From positions 1-48,540 of the forward strand of contig NZ_FOZW01000023.1 in the NCBI RefSeq assembly GCF_900116195.1: DNA of 48,540 nucleotides, written 5' to 3'. The DNA is from Alloyangia pacifica. Its GTDB lineage: Bacteria; Pseudomonadota; Alphaproteobacteria; Rhodobacterales; Rhodobacteraceae. Below, in pieces: positions 42,212-48,540 of the stretch (the stretch's first letter is position 1; each line of letters begins with the position of its first letter). A program made the translations under genes and the position numbers. The notes beneath the pieces are model-generated. The model was given only the letters and a program-made list of their open reading frames with translations, searched no databases and had not been told where the DNA came from.

Positions 42212-43191
42212 CCCGCGCCCTCGCGTTCCTTCTGCCGCTGGTGCTGGCGCTCGCGGCGGTTTCGCTGTCGATCGGCCCGGCGGATGTCAGCCTGCCCGAG
42301 AGCCTGCCCGCGCTGATCTTCGGCGGCGACGGCCCATTGCCAATGGTGATGCGCGAGATTCGCCTGCCCCGCGTGCTGCTGGCGCTGATGATCGGCGGCA
42401 CGCTGGGGCTGGCAGGGGCTGCCATGCAGGGCTACCTGCGCAATCCTCTGGCCGAGCCCGGCCTGCTGGGCGTTTCGGCCAGCGCCGCGCTTGGGGCCGT
42501 TCTGGCGATCCAGAGCGGGCTGTCGGTGGCCTTTGCGCTGGCGCTGCCACTGAGCGCGCTTGCCGGGGCGGTGATCGCCGTGCTGATCCTCATCATGCTC
42601 GCAGGGCCGCGCGCCGAGACACTGACGCTGATCCTTGCCGGGGTCGCGCTGTCGGCGGTCGCGGGTGCGCTGACGCAGCTGGTGCTGAACCTCTCGCCCA
42701 ACCCTTTCGCCGCCAGCGAGATCGTCTTCTGGATGATGGGATCGCTCGCCGACCGCTCGATGCTGCATGTCTGGCTGGCGCTGCCCTTCATGGCCGTGGG
42801 CGTGCTGCTGCTGGCGGGCGTCGGACGCGGGCTGGACGCGCTGACGCTGGGCGAGGATGCGGCGGCCTCGATGGGTATCGATCTCGGGTTGCTGCGGCTC
42901 CGGGTGGTGCTGGGCACCGCCTGCGTCGTCGGCGCGGGCACGGCGGTGGCGGGGGCAATCGGCTTCGTCGGCCTGGTGGTGCCGCACCTGCTGCGCGGCG
43001 CGGTGGGCGGACGTCCCGGCCCGCTGCTCTGGGTCTCGGCGGCAGGCGGCGCGGCGATGCTGCTGGCGGCGGACATCGCCGTGCGCGTGGTCGCCCCGGA
43101 CCGCGACCTCAAGCTCGGGGTGCTGACCGCACTCGTTGGCGCGCCGTTCTTCCTGCGCCTTGTCTGGCGCAGCCGGGGGGAGCGGGCATGA
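42208..43191 (+). CDS. btuC: Cobalamin ABC transporter permease (FecCD type, BtuC-like)
   Basis: A 327-residue inner-membrane permease of the FecCD family with about ten helices. Landmarks: GPADVSLPESLPALIFGG, RLPRVLLALMIGGTLGLAGA, NPLAEPGLLGVSASAALGAV and FVGLVVPHLLRGAVGG. Translationally coupled to its neighbours by ATGA overlaps on both sides. Confidence 0.92.
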   Translation: MTRALAFLLPLVLALAAVSLSIGPADVSLPESLPALIFGGDGPLPMVMREIRLPRVLLALMIGGTLGLAGAAMQGYLRNPLAEPGLLGVSASAALGAVLAIQSGLSVAFALALPLSALAGAVIAVLILIMLAGPRAETLTLILAGVALSAVAGALTQLVLNLSPNPFAASEIVFWMMGSLADRSMLHVWLALPFMAVGVLLLAGVGRGLDALTLGEDAAASMGIDLGLLRLRVVLGTACVVGAGTAVAGAIGFVGLVVPHLLRGAVGGRPGPLLWVSAAGGAAMLLAADIAVRVVAPDRDLKLGVLTALVGAPFFLRLVWRSRGERA

Positions 43192-43925
43192 GCTTCCTGT
43201 CACTTCAGAAACTCTCGGTAACCCTACGTGGCCGCGAGGTCTTCTCCGACATCACGCTGGAAATCGGAGCGCACGAGGTGGTCGGCCTCATCGGTCCCAA
43301 CGGCGCGGGCAAGACCAGCCTGATGCGCGCTGCGCTGGGTCTGATCCCCTCGCGCGGCGAAAGCTCCCTGGCCGGGCTGACACCGCAGCAGCGGGCGAAG
43401 GCCGTCGCCTGGATGCCGCAGGCGCGCGAGATCGCCTGGCCGGTAAAGGTCGAGGACCTCGTGGCGCTTGGCCGCCTTCCGCATGGCGATCACGCGCAAG
43501 GACCGGTCGAGGCGGCGATCGCCAAGATGGGGCTGGAGGGGTTGCGCAAGCGGCGCTCCACCAACCTCTCGGGCGGCGAGCAGGCGCGTGCGCTGCTGGC
43601 CCGCGCGCTGGCGCAGGAGACGCCGCTGCTGATGGCCGACGAGCCCACGGCGGGGCTCGACCCGGCGCATCAGATCGCCACGATGGAAGTCTTCGGTGCG
43701 CTCGCCGCCGAGGGCCACGGTGTGCTGCTCTCGCTGCATGACATCGGCCTCGCGGCGCGGCACTGCACGCGGCTGGTGCTGCTGGCCGAGGGGCGGCTGC
43801 TGGCGGATGGCCCGCCGGAAGAGGTGCTGTCCGATGAGCTACTGGCGCGGGGCTTCGGGATCACCGCCTATCATGCGCAGACCCCGGACGGGCCGGTGTT
43901 CCAGCCGATGCACCGGGCGCGGTGA
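43188..43925 (+). CDS. btuD: Cobalamin ABC transporter ATP-binding protein (BtuD-like)
   Basis: A 245-residue ATPase with Walker A GPNGAGKTS at about residues 37-45, signature [19 protein letters not shown] and Walker B LLMADEPTAGLD. Coupled to btuC by ATGA. Last gene of the cobalamin uptake operon. Confidence 0.92.
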   Translation: MSFLSLQKLSVTLRGREVFSDITLEIGAHEVVGLIGPNGAGKTSLMRAALGLIPSRGESSLAGLTPQQRAKAVAWMPQAREIAWPVKVEDLVALGRLPHGDHAQGPVEAAIAKMGLEGLRKRRSTNLSGGEQARALLARALAQETPLLMADEPTAGLDPAHQIATMEVFGALAAEGHGVLLSLHDIGLAARHCTRLVLLAEGRLLADGPPEEVLSDELLARGFGITAYHAQTPDGPVFQPMHRAR

Positions 43926-44013
43926 GCTGACGATGGAGGAAGGCCCTGCGGGCCTTGTTCCGCGCGGGCTTGGCGATACCTTCCGGGCAATGGCTCGAAG
44001 AAGGAACAGCGCG

Positions 44014-44418
44014 ATGGAAACCTACGACGGCGGATGTCTTTGCGGGGCGGTCCGCATCCGGGCGCAGGGGCAGCCCTACCGCACCGGCCTCTGCCATTGC
44101 CTTGACTGCCGCAAGCACCACGGCGCGCTGTTCTACGCCGCCGCGATCTTCCCGGAGGCAGCGGTCATCGTCACCGGCGAGACACAAAGCTACAGGGGCC
44201 GACATTTCTGCCCGCTCTGCGGCTCGTCGGTCTTTGCGGTCGACGGAGACGAGGTGGAGCTGCATCTCGGCACGCTCGACGCGCCGGGACAGCTGGTTCC
44301 GAGCTACGAGAACTGGACCGTGCGGCGCGAACCCTGGCTGCCGGAGTTCCCGCTCGCCCACCACTACCCGGGCAACCGCGAGGGCACCGGGCGCTCCGAG
44401 GACGATGGCCAGAAATAG
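44014..44418 (+). CDS. GFA/CENP-V domain zinc-binding protein
   Basis: A 134-residue member of the glutathione-dependent formaldehyde-activating/CENP-V family. The zinc-type Cys pairs are visible: GGCLCGAVRI, CHCLDCRKHHGALFYA and FCPLCGSSVF. The biochemical role of most members is unknown; the GSH-formaldehyde label applies to one enzyme. The start at 44014 has AAGGA upstream and begins at the homology region; the longer open frame upstream overlaps btuD. Convergent with trpB across a strong terminator. Confidence 0.88.
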   Translation: METYDGGCLCGAVRIRAQGQPYRTGLCHCLDCRKHHGALFYAAAIFPEAAVIVTGETQSYRGRHFCPLCGSSVFAVDGDEVELHLGTLDAPGQLVPSYENWTVRREPWLPEFPLAHHYPGNREGTGRSEDDGQK

Positions 44419-44422
44419 AAAA

Positions 44423-44448
44423 CCCGGGCGATACTTCGCCCGGGCCTT
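44423..44448. terminator. Bidirectional terminator between GFA gene and trpB
   Basis: CCCGGGCGA (44423-44431) and TCGCCCGGG (44436-44444) form a perfect 9-bp stem with a TACT loop. The minus-strand side is followed by TTTTC; the plus-strand side by CCTTTC. It serves both convergent genes. Confidence 0.75.
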
Positions 44449-44465
44449 TCAATGGCTTGCAGCCC

Positions 44466-45686
44466 TCAGCTGATGTCGACGCCGAGGTGCTTGGCGACGG
44501 CGAAGATGTCCTTGTCGCCGCGGCCGCACATGTTCATGACGATGATGTGGTCCTTGGGCAGATCGGGCGCGATCTTCATCACGTGGGCCAGCGCATGCGA
44601 CGGCTCCAGAGCCGGGATGATGCCCTCGGTCGAGCACGACAGCTGGAACGCCTCGAGCGCCTCCTTGTCGGTGATCGCCACGTATTCCGCGCGACCCGTG
44701 TCATGCAGCCAGGCGTGTTCCGGCCCGATGCCCGGGTAGTCGAGGCCCGCGGAAATCGAGAAGCCCTCGAGGATCTGCCCGTCGTCATCTTGCAGCAGGT
44801 AGGTGCGGTTGCCGTGCAGCACGCCGGGGCGGCCGCCGGTGAGCGAGGCGCAATGCTCCATCTTCTCGTTGACGCCCTTGCCGCCGGCCTCGACGCCGAT
44901 GATACGCACGTCCTTGTCGTCGAGGAACGGGTAGAACAGGCCCATGGCGTTCGAGCCACCGCCGATGGCGGCGATGATCGTGTCGGGCAGACGGCCCTCC
45001 TGCTCAAGGATCTGCTCCTTGGTCTCCTTGCCGATGATCGACTGGAAATCGCGGACCATGGCCGGGTACGGGTGCGGACCCGCCACGGTGCCGATGCAGT
45101 AGAAGGTGTCGCGCACGTTGGTCACCCAGTCGCGCAGCGCGTCGTTCATCGCATCCTTCAGCGTGCCGCGGCCGGAGGTGACGGGCACCACCTCGGCGCC
45201 CAGAAGGCGCATGCGGAAGACGTTGGGCTGCTGGCGCTCGACGTCATGCGCACCCATGTAGACGACGCATTTCAGGCCGAACTTGGCGCAGACCGTCGCG
45301 GTCGCCACGCCGTGCTGACCGGCACCGGTCTCGGCGATGATGCGGGTCTTGCCCATGCGCTTGGCGAGGATGATCTGGCCCAGCACGTTGTTGATCTTGT
45401 GCGCACCGGTATGATTCAGCTCGTCGCGCTTGAAATAGACCTTGGCGCCGCCGAGGTGGTCGGACAGGCGCTCGGCGTAGTAGAGCGGCGAGGGACGGCC
45501 GACGTAGTGCTTCCACAGCCAGTCCATCTCGTCCCAGAAGCTCTGGTCGGTCTTGGCGCGCTCGTACTGTTCCTCAAGCTCGAGGATCAGCGGCATCAGG
45601 GTCTCGGACACGAAGCGCCCGCCATAGATGCCGAAGCGGCCCTTCTCGTCGGGGCCTGTCATGAAGGAATTGACCAGATCGTCCAT
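44466..45686 (-). CDS. trpB: Tryptophan synthase beta chain
   Basis: A 406-residue PLP enzyme that condenses indole with serine to give tryptophan. The PLP lysine is K97 in [10 protein letters not shown]; the glycine loop [11 protein letters not shown] binds phosphate. Normal TrpB1 length. No trpA or trpF lies upstream or downstream in the window, although trpF-trpB pairing is frequent in this group. The alpha subunit must be encoded elsewhere. Confidence 0.97.
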   Translation of the reverse strand: MDDLVNSFMTGPDEKGRFGIYGGRFVSETLMPLILELEEQYERAKTDQSFWDEMDWLWKHYVGRPSPLYYAERLSDHLGGAKVYFKRDELNHTGAHKINNVLGQIILAKRMGKTRIIAETGAGQHGVATATVCAKFGLKCVVYMGAHDVERQQPNVFRMRLLGAEVVPVTSGRGTLKDAMNDALRDWVTNVRDTFYCIGTVAGPHPYPAMVRDFQSIIGKETKEQILEQEGRLPDTIIAAIGGGSNAMGLFYPFLDDKDVRIIGVEAGGKGVNEKMEHCASLTGGRPGVLHGNRTYLLQDDDGQILEGFSISAGLDYPGIGPEHAWLHDTGRAEYVAITDKEALEAFQLSCSTEGIIPALEPSHALAHVMKIAPDLPKDHIIVMNMCGRGDKDIFAVAKHLGVDIS

Positions 45687-46054
45687 CGCGCCTCTCCCGC
45701 AGAATTTTCCCCTCTCTAAAGCAAGCGCGCGGCCAATGACCAGAGGTCACGCGCCCGCTGCGAGGAAATGGGGCGGGATTTCTCGCGCGGGTGGCGTTCC
45801 GGGCCCGTCATTCGCCTGTCCCAGCGGTGCCCCGCGCGGCAACCGGCCGGGAAATCGGACGATCGGGCAGCATATCCCTCGCCGGTCGCGGATCATGGCA
45901 CTTCATGGCGATGAGGTGCTTGCCAAGACAACTTTCGCTTTTTACCTTCTGCTTGGCGCCGGCTTTTTCGCCGACCTACGCGCTTCATTGAATTTTACCG
46001 AAGTCTTTTGCGCGCACGCCCCCCTGCGCCGTGATAACGATTGGACCCATTTGG
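45687..46054. other. Intergenic region between divergent trpB and glycosyltransferase
   Basis: About 370 bases with no credible gene. From about 45,900 the sequence becomes AT-richer than its neighbours (a stretch with TTTTTACC, GCTTTTTCGCC and TTGAATTTTACC), as expected for promoters of two divergent genes. I see no recognisable operator. Confidence 0.5.
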
Positions 46055-47143
46055 ATGCGCCTGAAGATTTACACCGACCCGGCTTTTGCCTCTCCCGTGA
46101 ACCCGATGAACTGCGCGATGCTGATCCCCTTCCTCGGCAACGAGGAGACCACCTTCTGGTCCGCGGGCACCAACGTCTTCGACAAGTACAAAAAGAACGG
46201 CGCCGGTTATTTCCAGATGACCGAGACGATGGAGGAGGCAGAATATGTCGTCCTGCCCAGTACTTGGCACAGGTATCTCTCCGACGGCACCACCGAGGTC
46301 GCGCTGCGCTTTGCCCAGAAGGCCGCCGAGGCGGGCAAGCAGATCATCGTCTTTCACGAGCGCGACCACGATTTCAAGTTCCCGGCCAGGAACGCACTGC
46401 TTTTCACGCCGACGATCGAGAAGGATCGGCAGCCGAACGAATACGCCCTGCCCGCCTGGATGCCCGACCACACCAACGGCCCGGCGCCGCTGCGCGAGAA
46501 GCAGGAGCGCCCCTCGATCGGCTTCTGCGGGTTGGTGTTGAAACCGCGGCTCAAATCGCGCCTCGTTCAATTCGCGCGCACCTCGCTGCCGCATCTCTCC
46601 AAGCGGCACATGTCGGGCTATTCCGCCTCTCTGAAGGAGAACTTCCAGTACAAGTTCCTTCGCGCCAAGTCCGTGCAGACCCTGCTCGACCACCCCGGTG
46701 TCGATACCAATTTCGTGCTGCGCGGCGACTTTTTTGCCGGGGCCGACAGGAAAGCCAGCTCGGACGAGCAGACGGTGGCCCGCAAGAGCGCGCTGGGCGA
46801 GTTCCTCGGCAATCTCGCGGACAGCGACTACAGCCTCTGCGTGCGCGGCATCGGCAATTACTCTCTGCGCTTCTACGAGATCATGGCGGCTGGCAGACCG
46901 ATGCTGTTTTTCGACACCATCTGCATCCTGCCCTACGATTTCCTGCTCGACTGGCCGAAGGAACTGGTCTGGGTGCCGCTGGACGAGCATCACCGTGCAG
47001 GGCAGATCCTCGTCGACCACCATGCCGCGCTGAGCCCGGAACAATTCGTCGACCAGCAGCGAAGAATGCGCGAGATCTGGGAAGAATGGCTGTCTCCGGA
47101 CGGGTACTTCCGCAATTTCTACCGCCACTTCCGGCCGCAGTGA
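46055..47143 (+). CDS. Exostosin-like glycosyltransferase (GT47-type)
   Basis: A 362-residue cytosolic or membrane-associated sugar transferase. The N-terminal MRLKIYTDPAFASP and the C-terminal SLCVRGIGNYSLRFYEIMAA followed by GRPMLFFD resemble the exostosin (GT47) family, with an acidic sugar-nucleotide region near DWPKELVWVPLDE. Acceptor and donor are unknown. The ATG at 46055 is preferred over a GTG eight codons upstream, because the protein family begins with the KIYTDP motif; neither has a strong ribosome site. Confidence 0.82.
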   Translation: MRLKIYTDPAFASPVNPMNCAMLIPFLGNEETTFWSAGTNVFDKYKKNGAGYFQMTETMEEAEYVVLPSTWHRYLSDGTTEVALRFAQKAAEAGKQIIVFHERDHDFKFPARNALLFTPTIEKDRQPNEYALPAWMPDHTNGPAPLREKQERPSIGFCGLVLKPRLKSRLVQFARTSLPHLSKRHMSGYSASLKENFQYKFLRAKSVQTLLDHPGVDTNFVLRGDFFAGADRKASSDEQTVARKSALGEFLGNLADSDYSLCVRGIGNYSLRFYEIMAAGRPMLFFDTICILPYDFLLDWPKELVWVPLDEHHRAGQILVDHHAALSPEQFVDQQRRMREIWEEWLSPDGYFRNFYRHFRPQ

Positions 47144-47197
47144 TGCCTCCGGCAACGCCGCGGCTCCTGCGCCGCCACAATCTGCCAGCTGCGGCGA

Positions 47198-47506
47198 TCA
47201 GACGTGCACAAGATCGTAGACGTAGGATTTCGCACCCTTCCGGCTGACCCAGACACCTTCGGGCGGCACCTCGCTTGATTGCCCCGTCAGCTGGTCCCAT
47301 GGCCGGCCGAAGACCTCTTCCCCGTCCCGGTCGCCGGCGATCCAGCCGAGCTTCGCGTGCCAGACGATCCAGAAGTCACCGTCGCTCCGCTTGTAGCCGA
47401 TGCGCCCGCTCGCATCGGTGCGGCGTTCGAAGCGGTAGACGAGGCCGTCGATCTGCCTGCGCAGCTCGAAGCCCCGGCACTCTGATGATCCAGCGGTCTC
47501 ACTCAT
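47198..47506 (-). CDS. Small protein of unknown function
   Basis: About 102 residues (or 124 if the ATG at 47572 is used; neither start has a convincing ribosome site). The sequence is hydrophilic with many aromatic residues (FWIVWHAKLGWIAGD, VWVSRKGAKSYVYDLVHV), suggesting a small beta-rich fold. No family recognised. It lies between the glycosyltransferase and mobile DNA, in opposite orientation to both neighbours. Confidence 0.55.
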   Translation of the reverse strand: MSETAGSSECRGFELRRQIDGLVYRFERRTDASGRIGYKRSDGDFWIVWHAKLGWIAGDRDGEEVFGRPWDQLTGQSSEVPPEGVWVSRKGAKSYVYDLVHV

Positions 47507-47604
47507 GATGCGGTCAGAATGACCGGGAGCGACTTCTTCTTCCAGCAGGAAGATCGCGCCCCCGGACGGCATATGCCCTACCCGCCTTCCTGAGCCAGCC
47601 TCTT

Positions 47605-47697
47605 TGAAGTGGTCCCCCCACGATGCGCGGCTTCGGTGAACAGGAGGACTATGGAATGGCAGGAAAGCGAGTGGAGCCGGAAGACATCGTCACCTAA
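47605..47697 (+). pseudogene. Remnant of an IS3-family element start
   Basis: TGAAGTGGTCCCCCC (from 47605) looks like an IS3-type terminal repeat. A good ribosome site (AGGAGGA) leads to ATG at 47656 encoding MAGKRVEPEDIVT, then a stop at 47695. This matches the N-terminus of IS3 OrfA proteins of the V-K-P-E-D-I-V-T-K-L-R type, cut short by a stop where Lys is expected. The following bases keep weak similarity and then fade. No full element remains. Confidence 0.5.
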
Positions 47698-47832
47698 CTA
47701 CGGTCCAGCGTTGGTGACCAGAACATGCGCGTTACGGCCCTCCAGAGACTACGGTGGGAATGACGGATGCTTGGCACGGGGGCGCGGCGAACCTACCTGA
47801 AGCGAGTATGATCGTACGAAAAGGAAAGCACC

Positions 47833-48066
47833 ATGCTGCAAGAAAAGCGCAAGGATCTGGACTCCGAGAAACGTAAGAAGCTGCTCGAGGGCCTGTTGCA
47901 GGATATGGCACGCGACAATCCCGACCTCTATTACCAGTCCACCAGCGAAATCGCTCAGATGTTGAAGGCACGCATCGACCGCGGCACCGCGCTCCATCCC
48001 GAGCAGCGCGAACTGCTCTCCGGCCTTGGCCCGCATGACATCAAGCTGCTGCTCAGCCTGCACTGA
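47833..48066 (+). CDS. Small helical protein of unknown function
   Basis: A 77-residue, highly charged and predicted all-helical protein (begins MLQEKRKDLDSEKRKKLLEG, ends GPHDIKLLLSLH). AAGGAA lies about 7 bases before the ATG. No domain recognised. It lies between the IS3 remnant and the IS5 element and may be island cargo. Confidence 0.6.
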   Translation: MLQEKRKDLDSEKRKKLLEGLLQDMARDNPDLYYQSTSEIAQMLKARIDRGTALHPEQRELLSGLGPHDIKLLLSLH

Positions 48067-48080
48067 CGGTGCGCACCGTC
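48065..48080. repeat. Perfect 16-bp palindrome at the end of the small gene
   Basis: GACGGTGC-GCACCGTC overlaps the stop codon of the 77-residue protein. It could be a terminator stem (GACGGT with a GCGC loop) or a protein binding site. No T tract follows. Confidence 0.45.
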
Positions 48081-48187
48081 TGATCTGCTATGTGATCTTC
48101 ACTCGGTCGTGGGCCGTGCGCGTCGCTCCGAACGGCTCGGCACCATGATTTCGCAACGGTCGCTCACTGCGCTCAGGTGTCGTTCTA

Positions 48188-48540
48188 GGCTCAGGACCCA
48201 TTGATTGTGCCAGAGGGGCATGATTCACCGTGCGAAAACAGAGCGGTGATATGTCTGATCTCTTCTGGCTGAGCGATGCGCAGATGGCGCGTCTGGAGCC
48301 CTATTTCCCGAAGTCCCACGGCAAACCGCGCGTTGATGATCGGCGCGTTCTCAGCGGGATTATCTTCATCAATCGCAATGGGTTGCGCTGGAGAGACGCG
48401 CCAAGGGAATACGGCCCCCACAAGACGCTCTACAACCGCTGGAAGCGTTGGAGCGACAAGGGCATCTTCGCGAGGATGATGGCGGGACTGGCTGCCGGGC
48501 ACGGCGAGAAAAAGACCGTGATGATTGACGCAACCTACCT
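48188..48540 (+). mobile_element. IS5-family insertion sequence, partial (runs off right edge)
   Basis: Contains the start of an IS5-family transposase. The left terminal repeat is probably the GGCTCAGGACCCATTGATTG stretch beginning near 48188, immediately after CTA, with the transposase start 63 bases inside. The other end is outside the window, so the repeats cannot be compared. Confidence 0.65.
48251..48540 (+). CDS. IS5-family transposase, N-terminal part
   Basis: Partial at the right edge (96 codons visible). It begins MSDLFWLSDAQMARLEPYFP and shows the IS5 N-terminal landmarks: RRVLSGIIFINRNGLRWRDA, PREYGPHKTLYNRW and a helical region with SDKGIFARMM; the final visible MIDATYL begins the DDE catalytic region (first Asp). 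Confidence 0.9.
   Translation, partial: MSDLFWLSDAQMARLEPYFPKSHGKPRVDDRRVLSGIIFINRNGLRWRDAPREYGPHKTLYNRWKRWSDKGIFARMMAGLAAGHGEKKTVMIDATY

Noticed and set aside
45791..45991. A 66-codon open frame before the glycosyltransferase
   Set aside because: Its composition is not coding-like, there is no ribosome site, and it lies in the AT-shifted divergent promoter region.
1..48540. CRISPR array or associated genes
   Set aside because: No regularly spaced short repeats and no Cas-like protein were seen anywhere in the window.

Overview
The window is about 48.5 kb of GC-rich DNA from an alphaproteobacterium, almost certainly Rhodobacteraceae (Roseobacter group or a close relative). Several things point there: a stand-alone 44-aa aa3-type cytochrome oxidase subunit IV, a Mur-type Fur protein divergent from sitABCD, a DmdC-like acyl-CoA dehydrogenase, an Fe-S-less family-4-like uracil-DNA glycosylase, and paired inverted AT-rich/GC-rich intergenic repeats. 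This assignment comes from reading protein families, not from a database search.

Both ends are mobile DNA. Positions 1-1850 hold the end of an IS3-family element, whose orfA carries two related extra segments. It lies against a 5'-truncated HK97-type phage portal gene and a run of stem-loops next to tRNA-Ser(GGA), and looks like the stub of a decayed prophage. The right end (47.2-48.5 kb) has two small unknown genes, a degraded IS3-like start and an IS5-family transposase that runs off the window.

From 2 to 20.5 kb the genes are mostly chromosomal housekeeping. They include ETF-ubiquinone oxidoreductase, greA, azlCD, a lipoprotein, CoxIV, a coupled acyl-CoA dehydrogenase/metallo-beta-lactamase pair, Sua5, YqgE, a secreted DsbD-alpha-like protein, an RND efflux pump with its adaptor, moaB, and uracil-DNA glycosylase.

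From 20.5 to 38 kb there are several transport and regulation modules. (1) mur and sitABCD form a manganese uptake system; one operator lies exactly in the spacer of the sit promoter. (2) A carbohydrate module has an Rbs-type ABC transporter, two zinc dehydrogenases, a double-wHTH GntR/FCD regulator, an aldose 1-dehydrogenase-like aldo-keto reductase and a tagaturonate/fructuronate reductase-like enzyme. Two of its promoters share a similar palindrome. The enzyme set fits oxidation of an aldose such as L-galactose to an aldonate, then to a ketouronate, then reduction; this is inference. (3) phoA has a Pho box. (4) A Tat-exported CxxC protein, an ABC ATPase and an FtsX-like permease with a His/Asp/Glu-rich loop resemble the Zrg / PA4064-PA4066 type of metal-linked transporter.

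From 39.2 to 43.9 kb is a complete cobalamin uptake unit: a B12 riboswitch with a visible ribosome-binding-site sequestering helix, then a BtuB receptor and BtuF, BtuC and BtuD homologues, all coupled by overlapping stop and start codons. Then come a GFA-family protein, a bidirectional terminator, trpB on the other strand, and an exostosin-like glycosyltransferase.
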